Below are positions 31,734 to 43,790 of a stretch of DNA of 54,220 nt, piece by piece (the first letter of the stretch is position 1; the number at the start of each line of letters is the position of its first letter). Location of the stretch: NCBI GenBank assembly GCA_015501075.1, contig JADNYJ010000237.1:1-54220 (forward strand). Reading direction: 5' to 3'. The stretch is from Gymnopilus junonius (taxonomy: Eukaryota; Basidiomycota; Agaricomycetes; Agaricales; Galerinaceae). The notes below the pieces were generated by a model. It ran no database searches, was not told the DNA's origin, and saw only the letters and a program-made list of their open reading frames with translations. The translations under genes were made by a program, and so were the position numbers.

Positions 31734-32620
31734 TTATAGACTTGGCAGAGGAGCAGCATCTGGCAGAGGAGCAGTGTCTGGCAGAGGACAAGTTACCAAA
31801 GACCAAAGAAAGACCACCAAAGAAAACAAATGACAGACACAGAGATGCTCAACTCTCTTCAGCCAAATGCCACACCAGGTCCAAACAAAATGGCAAGGGT
31901 AAGGGGTGAGATGTGGAGCAAGATGTTCACAAGGAAGACAATGGTGACAACAATACCCCACTTTCCATAATCTCTGCACGCAAAAAGAGTAAGCACACCG
32001 AATGATTATACATTTTATTGTCATTGACCTTGCATAGGTGATCAGACCGACAGCAAGCTCATCCCTCTCATTGGTTTTTGAAACTTGTTAACAATTCTCG
32101 AACAGACAAGCAACCTTCCTCTTCAAAATCAACTGCCAGCCTAACCAAGACCCCTTCTATCATCAACAGTCAAGATGAGGATGCTTCTACAAAGGTTGTT
32201 ACTGGAGGTGGTAGCTATCCATCATGTGTTCATTGCATTAAAGGAAACACCCAGTGTCAATGGAATGCCAGCATCATCAACCTTCACCTTTTGAACTGCC
32301 CCAACAAAGAAAAATGCTGTATTGCTTGCAAGCAGGCAAGCAAGAGGTGTTTCTTTGTATGGGATTCAGAGGATACCAAGTGCAAACATGATGCTTCCAA
32401 CAGCAGACTTGAATCTCCAAAATGCATGTGCATGGATGAGGATGTGATAGCATGTTTCCAGAGCATGAGCAAATCAATTGGCTTTCTTGCAAAATGCATG
32501 GCTCAAAAAGCCATTGAAGATGCCAAGGAACATGATGAAACAATGGATATGTTTGGTCACATCAAATCTGCTCTAATTGCAGTTGTAGAGTGTGGGGAGG
32601 GTGCACATCCCTCTGTCTAA
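31734..32620 (+). pseudogene. Cys-rich hypothetical protein with Zn-cluster-like motif
   Basis: A first segment has a short repeat LAEEQ.LAEEQ.LAEDK, then a basic Lys/Arg-rich stretch with one stop, ending KKSKHTE at a stop near 32003. After a likely intron (acceptor AG at about 32035-32036) the frame runs open to TAA at 32618-32620. It carries CVHCIKGNTQC, NCPNKEKCCIACKQASKRC and a helical tail (CFQSMSKSIGFLAKCMAQKA). Paired CxxC motifs with a basic patch recall fungal Zn-cluster DNA-binding or retroelement-linked proteins, but the spacing is not that of a standard Zn2Cys6 domain. The second exon is intact. Confidence 0.5.
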
Positions 32621-33286
32621 TTCAATTTTTTCTTTTTTTCTTTTTCTTTTTGCTCATTTGCCATTGATTCATTGCTAGAATTGCTTAGGGTTGGATTAGA
32701 TGATCATTCTGCACTTCCTCATTTAAAGTTTGTCACTTGTTGTTTTCCTTTTAATTGCCTGTTCTTTGCTGTAGAATATATTGGCTGTCAGATTTAGAAA
32801 TGGACTTTATGCATTCACTTTTAATTAATATTGTGATGTTGATTGTGATTGTGATTTATTTATACACTGCATTGTATTTTTACAGAAACTTTTATTCCAA
32901 TCTTGATATCATGGTAAGATTCAAAGTTTATAGCCATCATGACATAACTGACAAGTATATCCAGTGGCAGCATCAAGCTGATGCCCATACCAAGGTCTAT
33001 CCAGTTATTGAGAACTTTGGTACTCTGTCAATTTGTTTATCTGATCTACCATGGACAATGAAGATGGGCCTGGATTGATGATGATCTGGAGACTCTAGCA
33101 GCTTCTTGATCCTCTGATGTGGATGCTACACCTTCCTTGGTCACATCTGTTGCTCCTCCAACTCAAAGCCATTGAAACACCAAGTGCACCCTCAAGCATT
33201 GACTCCAATAGGAAGAACATGGCTGCCAAACAAAGCAGAGACTTTATTCAAACATGTCCAACTATCAGAACCCATTGAGGCTGTAT
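32621..33286. other. Pyrimidine-rich tract and unassigned sequence
   Basis: T-rich run at 32626-32652 (TTTTTTCTTTTTTTC pattern). An open frame at 32755-33078 has no recognisable domain, though its second half (about 32912 on) might be a 5' exon of the dioxygenase-like gene that follows. Confidence 0.4.
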
Positions 33287-34260
33287 TCAATGTCAAATCC
33301 CTTCGGCAGTAGATAACGGTTTTCTAGGAACACCTCAAGGAACCTACAAAACAAGGACAAAATCTAACCTTTGGAATATTTCAAGCAACAGGGTTTTCAA
33401 GTTGTGAAATTGTAAAGATAGGGGAAGATTTGCAGTATATATCATATACTTGTCATATTTACTGCTCCTGACACTTGAATATACAGCTCTCCTTGTCTGA
33501 TATTGGACAATGATAAATGCATATACGCCATTTACACAGGCATGCCATTCAACCAAGGTTATCAATCTGCTGCCACCTCTCTTTACAAATTCATCGAGGC
33601 AAAGGAGCTGCACTTATTTCAAATCAGAAGAAACCATGCATCAGCATGGCATTTCCCTGCCATTAATTTTGGTATTTCTCATGGGAATGGTAAAGCAGAG
33701 GCAACTTGACTGAAAACCAGGGTCATGAATCTCTAATCAACAAGCTATTGGAAAATTGTGACCTCCAATGCATCACGTCTTTTGCTGATAGTAAGTCTCT
33801 TCGTGTCTGCACCTGGTCCCTTGTAGCTAACCATATTGTAGGCACATTCAAACTGTGGGCTCCATGCCTTCATGGATATTATGCCACCACCATGGATGCC
33901 TCTTCAAAGAGACAAACAAGATGCAATTTTAAAATAGTGTGTTTGCCTGCTACCATAAACTTTGGTCCAAAGGTTCACACTTTCAAACACTGAGACATGC
34001 TCAACCTGGCATTTGGATGGTGTACAATCACCACCCTTGGGAACTATGACCCAACCCAAGGAGGTCATTTAGTCATGTGGGATACCAAGACAGTCATCAA
34101 GTTCCCACTGGGATCTACTATCATCATTCCCTCTTTGTGCATTACTCATTCCAATATTGACATACAGCCTGGCGAATGTAGGGCATCCTTCATTCAGCAT
34201 ACCACCAGAGGTGTTTTCCACTGGGTTAAGAATGGCTTCAAAACAGACAAGGATCTTTGA
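33287..34260 (+). pseudogene. 2OG-Fe(II) dioxygenase-like protein (TET/JBP-related or sister family)
   Basis: From 33503 the frame reads ASAWHFPAINFGISHGNGKA, a family signature, then TGA at 33708-33710 and a shift to 33706-33993. An intron (33791-33841, 51 bp, GTAAGT...TTGTAG) brings SFADS to TFKLWAPCLHGYYATT. It continues CLPATINFGPKVHTFKH, then TGA at 33991-33993, D, and MLNLAFGWCTITTLGNYDPT, QGGHLVMWDTKTVIKFPLGS, TIIIPSLCITHSN and ECRASFIQHTTRGVFHWVKN. This is a double-stranded beta-helix with HxD (H 33988-33990, D 33994-33996), a distal His (ITHSN) and a distal Arg. The TGA replaces the middle residue of HxD. The upstream piece 33337-33430 (TFGIFQATGFSSCEI) is probably an earlier exon. 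The fold call is strong; assignment to TET/JBP proper is less sure. Confidence 0.7.
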
Positions 34261-34553
34261 GAGAAGGACCCCATAAGGTTTGAAGAAATTCAACAAGAGC
34301 ATAGGACCCAGTGGAAGGAAGGCATTCAATTTTATTTGATGATGGATGAGCTTTTGAAAGTCTTGTAGTTTAACTGTGAATATTCCCAATTCAGAATCAT
34401 CTTCATTGGATGGTTCCCAATTTGGAATCGTCTTAGTTGGATGGTCCCAATTTGGATTATTAGATAACACGGATGATCCCTAATCAGGCATCGTCTCTCT
34501 ATGACATAGCCTATAGAGATTATATGCACTCTGGCTCATAGCCTCTTTAAATT
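34261..34553. other. Spacer with a short tandem repeat
   Basis: Follows the dioxygenase stop. It contains a 31 bp-period array at 34380-34460 and no supportable gene. Confidence 0.5.
34380..34460. repeat. 31 bp tandem repeat, 2.6 copies
   Basis: TTCCCAATTCAGAATCATC, TTCCCAATTTGGAATCGTC and TCCCAATTTGGATTATT recur about 31 bp apart, each preceded by TTGGATGG or similar. The third copy is partial. Confidence 0.8.
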
Positions 34554-34625
34554 TTGAGGTTCCAAAATGCTCTCACTTTTCCTACTGTTCACTCATGTCT
34601 TTCCCAGCCACTCTCATATATTTTG

Positions 34626-36156
34626 ATGGTGCCCTCTATTCATATCACAGTACAAGAATTCTTTTACTGGGGGTTTGACCCTAGTCAATGCATGGAGGGA
34701 TTGAAAGGGCTTGATGACAAAATCAAAGCCATGGTGGTAGATCAAAGCTGGTATCATGCACTACTCAACCAGGTCTCTGACCTTGAACTCGAATTTTCTA
34801 CATTGATGACAGCAATGAAAGAAAGACATTGTCTCACTCAAGTTGAAATGAATCTGTGATGCTCATATTCCAAATGCCCACTGGAGGTGGCTGGTCTGAT
34901 ATTCGACAACCTCTTGATGCACCCAGACTTTACTTTGGTTAAAGACATTACAGATGACATACTCACACTGGAATATATGCACATACTTTGATGGTATCTC
35001 ATGTTTCACAGATGTGGAGGCATTGGGCACTAGGTTATGCCCTTTCTGGACATCAATCAAGATAGATGAATACTATCCGAAATCCATTGACCTCACCTGT
35101 CTATTCGAATTCATTCCAATTCCAGTCCTTTGCAAATCAAGCTTCGATTTTTATCAAACCATCACATTCCTCCCAGCATCGATTCCAGCATTGTAAATTT
35201 CTTGACTCTCACTGCAGGGCATATCGAGACCATCCAATTTTGTATGCCAATTTTCCATGCACAACACTTTTCTGTTCCATTTCCAAACCTGAAGACTTTG
35301 GTTCTGAGCATTCGACTCATGGGATTGATTCAAATGAATGACCTTGACATTCAAGCACAGCCTTTGATTCTTAGGAGTGCAACCCTCGAATATGCAAGTT
35401 TTTCTCTTGATAAATCCGCATTGACACATGTGCATATGTTGAGCTTGAACATATCCACCTTCCAACACTTTCTCTCTTCTGCCCCCAAACTTGTCAAGTT
35501 TATGGTTTTGCTGCTCCCAGGTGGAATCCCTGGGCTGACAATCACTCATCATGTACTCAAATGCCTTTTCTTTCACTGCCTGCTCATCTATGACATGTTC
35601 AATCATTTTGACCTTCCCAACTTGGATTCTTTGCAGATAGATAACACACAATATACCGACAATTCTCTCTCTCATATGATCATGTGCACAAACTGTTGTC
35701 TTGAAAAGATCTCCATCCCATTTGATTTTTATAAACATGCCACATTTACAAATGAGATACCTTCCATTCAAGCTCTGGAATTGATGAGTTTGAATGCATG
35801 TATGGTGGATCACAATCTGGATCACTGGATTTTTTATGACAAATGTACCAAATGCTTTGACTGGCTTTTTAAACAGATAGATTCCATTACCATTACCATT
35901 GAGGAAAAAAACACAACTTGGAGCCTATCTGACACCCATGTTATCAACTGAATTATAGAGTTTCTGTGGATTTATTCAAATTCAAACACCCCAGCCCTAA
36001 TGACCATCAACTATGGAGGTATCAAGGATGAGGATATAACCATCAATATTCCTGCATCAATCAATCACCCCTTTAAGCTTATGGAATGCAGCTTTACTGT
36101 CATTTTGAACAATAAGCCTGCATGGGCCTTTATTTCTCCAGCCCTCTCAATCCATT
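34626..36156 (+). pseudogene. F-box/LRR-like protein with one late TGA and earlier frame changes
   Basis: The 5' part (34554-34858) has a helical segment (HALLNQVSDLELEFSTLMTA) and then, after TGA at 34857-34859, CPLEVAGLIFDNLLMHPDF, which fits an F-box start. The main frame is open from 35130 to TGA 35949-35951 (273 codons) with leucine-rich repeats: FPNLKTLVLSIRLMG, LSLNISTFQHFLSSAPKLVK, LPNLDSLQIDN, IPSIQALELMSLNACM. The same frame continues after the TGA (IIEFLWIYSNSNTP ...) to TAA near 36158. F-box/LRR genes are large families in Agaricomycetes and act in SCF ubiquitin ligases. First in-frame ATG is at 34626; a true start may be upstream. The TGA fits CGA decay. Confidence 0.6.
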
Positions 36157-36158
36157 AA

Positions 36159-38658
36159 TAGACATTCATTCAACTCTTGTTTGAGAGAGAGAAAAAAGAA
36201 GCAACATCTATCCTTTGTAGTTGAAAATTCATATTGGGTATAAAACAATGCTCTCATGTATCTATTTTCATTCTCAATGGAACACAATCAGTTCATCATT
36301 GCTTTTGCTCAACTAAATAACAGTTCTGATGAGAAACTCCAAGTTGAGTCCAGGAATCCCATCATCTCTAGACATATTCATTTATTTTTTCTGATTGTAT
36401 TGTCACCAGTCACAGAGATGTCCAATTTTTAATAAGCTAGAGTTTTGTGGGGTACTACATGTGGATCATGTGATCTGATACTCTTTGTTGATCAGGTGTG
36501 TTGTATTCTGGCTTGACCTTGTACCATTCACTGTGTATTGTGCAGTGAGTCCCTCTGCATTCCTTCCCCCCTCTTTGTTTCTACCTTTTCTTTGGCTTTA
36601 TCTAGCATCCAGTCACCTTGTTGCAAATGGAATCACCCTTGGATCCAAGGCAACAAGGTGTTTGGATGAGGGTTTGAGCCTTTGGTTATTCATCATTTAA
36701 ACCCCCCCACAAAAAAAAAAAGAAGAAAAAGAACAGGCTTTATCTTTTTTTCTTTTTTTGCCACCATTTCTTTTGGTCTCTTTTTTTTTCTTCTTCCAAC
36801 ACTCAAGGGGAACCATGAGTTCAATGACAACAAGGGTTAAAATTATTCTTCTTTGCTAAAATGCATGTGTATATGAATGCAACTACTGCCCACTGTTAGT
36901 CCACCCTGAGTTTGTGCAAGTGAAAACTGCCTCATGCACTTGTCCTTGTTGTGCAGATGGTCTGTACATCATGGTCTTGACTCACATTTCTGCCATAGGT
37001 GCCTGCAAATCAGAGTTGACATAAACATGGATACATCCCTTCATTGGATACAAGGTTATGGTGATGTGGTTGTCATCGTAAATGGCACTGCTGTTGGTGG
37101 TGCAGTGCAGGCCACAGCTAAGATTATGCTGTTAAATTTGCATACTTTTTCATTGGTTAACACACTTATGCAATTTTGGCAGAAGTGCAGAAATACCCTT
37201 GGTGGTCATTGTAATTCCTGACCCTCAGCACTTGCTTGATGAGGCCAATTGTCAAATCCATATCCTCATGTCACAATAGTACTGCTGAAGGCAGTAGTCA
37301 ATGGGTACCTTGATACCATCTGTATACTGCATCCAACCTCACCAGGTGGTGTAGCTTGGGGTCTGGAGAACCTATTCATTCTAAGGGACATTGTCAGTTA
37401 ACCTACCAGTTTAGTGCTATCCCCTAGTCCACAAGGTGAGTATTTTACATCTGTTGAGGGGTTGGGACATATGATAGTCTTTCTGGTTGTATTTACCACT
37501 ATGGTGTTCTGTGTGGAATTGCTCTGTTAATAAACATGAGTGATTCTATATGGATTGGTGGTGGTTCAGAGTGTACCATGGCATGTAGTTTCTGTAGATG
37601 GGGCAGATGTCCTCAACTTAGCAGTTATAAATATGCAAACACCCATCAACTCACATCCAAGAAGCTGTTATTTTGATTGCTGCCATATCACTGGTCAAGC
37701 TTCAATTGCCTGACATTTGTGGGGGATAAAAGTGATGGATTCATTATCCTTGGTGCTTTGTCCTACTTGTTCCAGCTCACCTCCCTCTATCAATCCTCAC
37801 CCTCTCACTCTCTCTGATCCTCAAGGCACAAGCCCCTTTCTGCTGATGCCACATGTTTCACATGCTGCCATCTGCCAGCTCACCACTTTGATGTCAATGC
37901 TATGGCAGTTGGCATCATTATTTCTAAATTCAACACCCAAAAAAAAAGAATTAGTCTTAGGGGTAGTTATAATTAGCAATGCTGCAACATTATGGGCATG
38001 CACTGTCAGTTGGAAAGGAGCATTGGAAAGGAGGCTGTAGAGAAAATAGCATCCTTGTAGCCTAACAAAGCTGTTTGATGTGAGATGTAGTCATTCATGT
38101 GAGTTATGCATATTCCTATCAGAATTTTTGCCATCCCATGCATCTGCTTGATAGGCTTTTCTGTTGTCTTATCAGCCTTCTGGGCCCTTACACAGTGCTC
38201 TCAACTTAGCCAGCCTGCTTCTTCAGCCACAATTTGGCTGCCCATCACTGGTATCATTGGTGCCATAACTGCTGCAATTGCATGGCTCAGACAAGTCTGA
38301 GTTTCAGGGGTCCCCTCATCCTCCAACATTTATACTGCTCATTTGAACATGACAGCTCACCCCAAAGATGAAGAAGATGTTGAAAACCACTTTCCTCACC
38401 CATGTCATTGTCTCATTGAAATGACTCAGTCTCAGTGCAATTTTGGCATTGGATTTGCAAGATGTGACTGGTAAGTACTTATCTTCAGTGCCCTTTTCTG
38501 CAACTAACATCTGTTTAACCTCAGAATGTGAGCTCAAGGAGGTGCTTGAGGCAAGGTATCACCATCTCATTGCCAATGACTATGTTTGAGCAGGAGTTCA
38601 AGAGCTCACTTTGCAATGCATAAATGTGAGAATTTTGTCAAGATGATAAAGCAGCCTG
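36159..38658. other. Low-information region; scattered plus-strand coding-like fragments
   Basis: Homopolymer-rich stretch at 36703-36800 (A11, several T runs). Open pieces at 36485-36700, 36934-37221, 37717-38040 and 38106-38300 lack recognisable domains. A fragment around 37300-37430 (GGVAWGLENLFILRDIVS) looks protein-like. The part at 38540-38658 may be an exon whose intron donor is the retrotransposon target GTATG. Confidence 0.4.
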
Positions 38659-38663
38659 GTATG
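38659..38663. repeat. 5 bp target-site duplication, left
   Basis: GTATG precedes the 5' LTR and is repeated at 44027-44031 after the 3' LTR. Confidence 0.95.
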
Positions 38664-38898
38664 TGTCATGAATCCTCATTTTCTCCTCATTCCTCTTTCC
38701 CCTGTTTCACTTCTTATCTACATTCGATCATCCATGCCCTTTCCTTATGCCGCAGCCTCCATAGTAGCCATGCTCTATCCATACGCTAACCTCATGGACA
38801 CTCGTATATACTAATATGGACACTCTACTTAGTATAAATACTGGTTGGTTGTAGTAGATAGACCTCAGCTTGAACTTGGTTTAGCTTTAGTTCTGACA
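38664..38898 (+). repeat. 5' LTR
   Basis: 235 bp, TG...CA ends, TATA box TATAAATA at 38833-38840. Contains four CpGs, none of which survives in the 3' copy. Confidence 0.97.
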
Positions 38899-38923
38899 TA
38901 AGTTCAAGCTTCCCCCTCTCAAA

Positions 38924-39276
38924 ATGACTCATGCAAGGACAAAACCAAGGACAAGGATATAGGCAGAGGATGAACCCTCCTATGAACAATGGGAACAGTG
39001 GCAACAGAGGATACACTGCTCAAGGACAAAGAAACGATATGCCAAAAGACCCACATGCCATGGATATTGACAGAAATAGGTGCAGCAGATGACCAAGGAT
39101 GGATATCAAAGACATCACTTGCTATCACTGCCAAAAGAAAGGACATATGGCACCCAATTGCCCAGATAAGGACAAACCGAAGGTTTTCCCAGCCAGAGGA
39201 ACAAGGATCTGTGCCATCTACCAAGAAATGATGGAAGAAGAATGCAAAGAAATGAAAAGAGACTTGGGTTTTTAAA
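38924..39276 (+). pseudogene. gag remnant: nucleocapsid zinc knuckle only
   Basis: The CCHC knuckle CYHCQKKGHMAPNC is intact (Cys 39120, Cys 39129, His 39144, Cys 39159), followed by basic PDKDKPKVFPARGTR and EMMEEECKEMKRDLGF with a stop near 39274. Only about 220 bp separate the LTR from the knuckle, so matrix and capsid are absent. A TGA lies just before the knuckle segment (near 39086). Confidence 0.8.
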
Positions 39277-39874
39277 AGGTCCCCTTGCAGGTCAACAGGT
39301 GGGACCGATTGATATTCTGTCAGTAGCTACATCCTCTCCAAAAATATCATCATCTTTTGTTTTTGAAAAGGTTGAGACAGAAAAGACCAAGCTTTACATC
39401 AGTAGCCTAAACTCACAAGCAACATTTATGGCTCTCAAAATTACGAAATTGGACACCCTTGACTCTCAAATGATCCAAGCCCTCTTGGATAGCAGTGCAA
39501 CAGACTGCTTCCTAGACTGGAAATTTGTCAAGAAATATGGACTAAGGATGAAAAGGCTAGACCATGCTATTCCTGTCTATAACATCGATGGAACAGCCAA
39601 TTCTGCTGGATCAATTATGCATACATGTGAACTGATGGTACAACACCAAGACCATCAAGAAAGGATCAACTTCTATGTCATGCACCTAGGACAAAAAGAA
39701 GTCATCATAGGACATTCATGGTTAACGAAACACAACCCATCAATCAACTGGCAAACCAGTTTTATCGAATATAACAGATGCCCTTCCGAATGCAGAAGAA
39801 ACCCAATTAGGGAAGAACTTCCTGATGAAGAGGAGAAATTCATATATCACACATCCTTCAATGAACTCCCATGA
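39242..39874 (+). pseudogene. Retroviral-type aspartic protease
   Basis: The 210-codon frame contains ALLDSSATDCFLDWKFVKKY, AIPVYNIDGTANSAGSIMHT and GQKEVIIGHSWLTKHNP. The active site reads D-S-S where DSG is expected, so the catalytic loop is altered. It overlaps the end of gag in another frame. Confidence 0.85.
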
Positions 39875-39940
39875 TTCAAAAACCCTGCTCTAGGAACCTG
39901 GGAAGAGGTCGAAAAAGTACCAGAACTTCGAATCTATGCA

Positions 39941-40690
39941 ATGGGAAGCAAAGCAGCTGAAATTGAAATCGAAAACATGAAGAACCAAACACCCAAATCC
40001 TTTGAAATGGCAGTACCACTTCACTATCACATGTACAAAAAAGTGTTTGAAGAAGCAGGATTCCAACAACTACCAAAAAGAAGACCATGGGACCATGCGA
40101 TTGACATCAAACCAGGATCTGAACCAGCAAAGTTGACAAAGGCATATCCACTCAGCCCATCGGAAGATGAAGCTGTCAAAATCTTTCTGGAAGAAAACCT
40201 AGCAAATGGATGAATTAGGGAATCAATATCACCTTGGGCATCAGGATTCTTCTTTGTCAAAAAGAAAGATGGAAAACTCAGACCTGTTCAAGATTACGAG
40301 CACTAAATTCAGCAACAGTCAAGAATGCATATCCTTCTGCTCATCTCAGAGTTAATCTCAAAACTCAAAGGAGCAAAGTACTTCACCAAAATGGATATAT
40401 GCTGGGGATTCAACAATGTCGCATCAAAGAAGGGATGAACAAAAGCTGCATTCCTTAACCCATACAGATTATTGAACCAACCATCATGTTCTTTGGACTC
40501 TGCAACTCTCCGCCACTTTCCAAGCAATGATGAACTCCTTGCTTCAAATCTAATCAGAAAAGGAGTCGTTATGGTATACATGGATGACATTCTCATTATA
40601 CCAAAACAATGGCTGAACATCGAGAGATCATCAAACAAGTACTCTCAATATACAAGAAAATGGCCTTTACCTCAAACCTGAGAAATGCAG
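39941..40690 (+). pseudogene. Reverse transcriptase, frameshifted
   Basis: 39941-40213 has QQLPKRRPWDHAIDIKPGSE and YPLSPSEDEAVKIFLEENLA, then a [22 protein letters not shown] follows in the same frame, and later pieces LLISELISKLKGAKYFTKMD, VVMVYMDDILI (YMDD intact, near 40576) are in other frames. At least three frame changes are needed to read the domain through. Confidence 0.88.
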
Positions 40691-41385
40691 TTTCGAACAA
40701 ACAGAAGTCAAATACTTAGGACTCATCGTCAGAAATGGAGAAATCTGAATGGACCCGAAGAAAGTCAAGGCAATCCTAAATGGCCTATCCCAAATACGGT
40801 TAAGGATGTACAACAATTCTTGGGATTCTGCAACTTTTACAGAAACTTCATAGAAGGATTCACAACAACAGCAAGACCCTTATGGAATCTTACCCAAAAA
40901 GACAAGAAATGGAATTGGACAACCAAAGAAGAAAATGCTTTCGACACAATTAAAGCCAAACTCACATCCCAACCAGTTCTTTTAATCCTGACAGACAAAG
41001 ATCCATTCAAGGTAGAAGCAGATGCAAGTGACTATGCCACTGGAGCAGTCCTTTCCCAAAAACAAAATGGAGAATGGAAACCGGTAGCTTTTCTATCAAA
41101 AGCACTTTCTGCAACAGAGCGAAACTATGAAATCCACGACCGAGAACTACTGGCTATTATTAGAGCTCTTGAAGAATAGCGCCAATACTTATTAGGAAAT
41201 TCAAACCAAATCGAGATTTTCACAGATCACAAGAACCTCGAATATTTCCTAACTGCCAAAAAACTAAACAGGAGACAAGCCAGATGGTCAGGAATCTTAG
41301 CCGACTATGATTATATCCTCAAGCATATCCCAGGAAAATCAATGTCCAAACCAGATGCCCTTTCAAGATGACCAGATCACTGCAA
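40685..41385 (+). pseudogene. RT thumb/connection and RNase H
   Basis: 40685-41179 shows DVQQFLGFCNFYRNFIEGFT, FKVEADASDYATGAVLSQKQ and ERNYEIHDRELLAIIRALEE, then TAG at 41177 (expected Trp), RQYLLGNSNQIEIFTDHKNL, ARWSGILADYDYILKHIPGK and KPDALSR followed by TGA. DASD and TDHKNL are RNase H motifs. Confidence 0.9.
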
Positions 41386-42856
41386 TGGAATCGAAAATGA
41401 CAACTCTGACATCGTCCTCATCACACCAGAACATATTGGTGCATTACAAGTAGAGACAATTGGAGATCAAATTGTCGCAGAACTCAAAAAGAGAGGTCAA
41501 GCACCAATTAACCATCAGACAAAGTGGATTGGAAACAACAAGATGGCATCACATACAGGGAAGGATTGATTGTAGTCAATGACAAAGATCTTCAAGTCAA
41601 AATCCTGGAATCGGTTCATGATTCACCAATTGGAGGACACCCGGACAGGCAAAAACCAGAGAACTAATCACAAGAAACTACTGGTGGTCTGGACTTACCC
41701 AATTCATAAACAAATATTCAACGGCTGCAGAAAATGCCAGAAAAATAAAGTCTTTCCCCAGAAACCACAGGGAGAACTTTCACCAATGCAATTCCCCAAA
41801 GACCATTCCAAAAGATCACAGTTGACTTTATTGTCAAATTGCCAATTTGGAAGGATTCGACTCAATTATGGTAGTAACGGATAGGCTGCAAAAAGAATTT
41901 ATGCCATCCCTGCAATGAAACCATCACTCCGAAGGAACAGCAAGGCTTTTAAAGACAACATTTGGAGACATGAAGGTTTCCTGAAGACATCATCAGTGAC
42001 AGAGGACCCCAGTTCACCTCAAAATTTATGAAAGACCTTTGAAAATCCTAGGCATCAACAAAATATTTCCTCAGCCTACCATCCACAAACTGATGGACAA
42101 ACTGAAAGAGCAAATCAGGAAATAGAGGCCTATTTAAGAATGTTCACAAACTGGCATCAAAATGACTGGGCTTCTGGCTTCCAATTGTGGAATTTTCTAC
42201 AACAATCGCATCCACTCTGCTATAGGAACTTCCCCTTTTTTGCAACCAAAGGCTACCATGTCAAATGGAATAGAACCATCTTCCACCAGACAGCATCTTG
42301 AACAAGGGGAAAACATGCTCAACAATTTGCCAACATATGGCAAAAATACATGAAGAAACCCGAAGTGCAATGGAGAAAACTAACAAGGACATGAAACAGT
42401 TTTATGACAAGAAAAGGAAACCAGAGGAATACACATTGGTGATAAAGTGTGGCTGGACATGAAGGATATCAACACTGGAAGACCAAAGAAGAAACTGGAC
42501 ATTATTCATGAAGGACCTTTCAAAATCACGGAAAAGATCTCGAACGTTGCATACCGGCTTGAACTCCCACCCTCATGGAAAATCCACAATCCCTTCCATG
42601 TCTCAAAGCTCAAATGAGTCAAAGAAGATGAGTTCAACCAAAAACTACCTCACATTACACTACACATCCGAGGAGACAACTGGAATGCTTCCGAAATCAC
42701 ACAGGCAAAAATGACAAATGGACGCCTTGAATTCTTCATCACATGGACCCTGCCCGATGGAAAGACACACCAATTATGGGAACTTGCCTCGAGAATGGAC
42801 AATGATGCACCAGAACTAATCAAAGAGTTCTATAAAAAGCATCCGCAGGCACCACG
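41386..42856 (+). pseudogene. Integrase with C-terminal chromo-like tail, heavily frameshifted
   Basis: HDSPIGGHPGQAKTRELIT and GCRKCQKNK give the HHCC region in two frames. Core fragments ISDRGPQFTSKF, then SSAYHPQTDGQTERANQEIE with the catalytic Glu, lie in different frames. The C-terminal part is GDKVWLDMKDINTGRPKKKL, GPFKITEKISNVAYRLELPP and IHNPFHVSKL, and the tail RLEFFITWTLPDGKTHQLWE resembles a degenerate chromo-like domain, ending at TGA 42858-42860. Confidence 0.85.
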
Positions 42857-43344
42857 ATGAATCCGCAAGCAACCCTGAAACCGGTCAATCCACAACAGGT
42901 TCGATCATTCACTCCCCTCAGAACAGGAATTACTCTTTGGCTCAAGTCACATCAAACTTCACTAAACACATGAACCTTAAAGGGGAGGAGAAACCTGATT
43001 GCCACGTCATCAGCCTAAATTCAATTTCGAACCATCAACCTCAGCAAACCACACCCATACCTCGCAAACACCATGCTCCCATCAACTAGCTTCTCCCTCC
43101 TTCGGGCTGAATATGGCTATGAAGACTATTCATCATTCTTCCATCCGAAACCCCAGTACTGTGGGTAATCCACCATCCCCCTCCATCACCCTCTCACATG
43201 ATCAAACCCAAATGATCATTCAAAGCCATCCACAAGAAGATTTCCCAGGTGTTCAAACCAAAACCAAAAATCTATAAAAGCCGATGCATCCCTTTCCTTT
43301 TATTTAACAAATTATTCAATCCCTTCATAAAAACATGCCTTCTT

Positions 43345-43686
43345 ATGCACCATGATGAGTTCACCACCATCATCTTTCATGACTTCGATGCTGCCTGAGC
43401 AGCCTTCCCCCAAGAACCCCTGGTGCTTCACGCCCTCACCACCTTCCGAACATCTCTCACCACCGCCCATTTGTTATGCACCACTGAACTAGACTGGCAT
43501 GCTTTCGACATATTCAATGATATGAAAACACGTGGATTAGGATCAAGGATTGAAGAACTCATCAATTCCTGTCGTCCCCCTCTAGGATCAAGGCTCAACC
43601 CCATTATCATTAATGATGAACCAACGCCTACCCCAGACCCAAACGATCATCCCAATACTGTCCCTATCCCACGAAGAACCATATGA
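43345..43686 (+). pseudogene. Small extra ORF between pol and 3' LTR
   Basis: From ATG 43345 (MHHDEFTTIIFHDFDAA), TGA near 43396, then the open frame 43423-43686 (FRTSLTTAHLLCTTELDWHA, RGLGSRIEELINSCRPPLGS). I recall a similar small helical ORF at this site in mushroom gypsy elements; its function is unknown. This part is still rich in CpG. Confidence 0.5.
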
Positions 43687-43777
43687 TATGCTCCATACCC
43701 AAAGCAACATGCACGCAAGACCACAGGTGGAAGACCGATCAAAAGAAGACCTTCAACACCAAATAGCCCAGAGCTTT

Positions 43778-43790
43778 AAAGGGGAGGTAG
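43778..43790 (+). other. Polypurine tract
   Basis: AAAGGGGAGGTAG lies directly before the TG of the 3' LTR. Confidence 0.9.

Noticed and set aside
32078..32620. Start at TTG 32078 for the Cys-rich protein
   Set aside because: Eukaryotic initiation at TTG is unlikely; the frame is open further upstream to a likely splice acceptor near 32036, so this is an internal exon.
35154..35825. 223-codon minus-strand ORF
   Set aside because: Antisense of the leucine-rich F-box-like gene, whose repeat pattern is clear on the plus strand.
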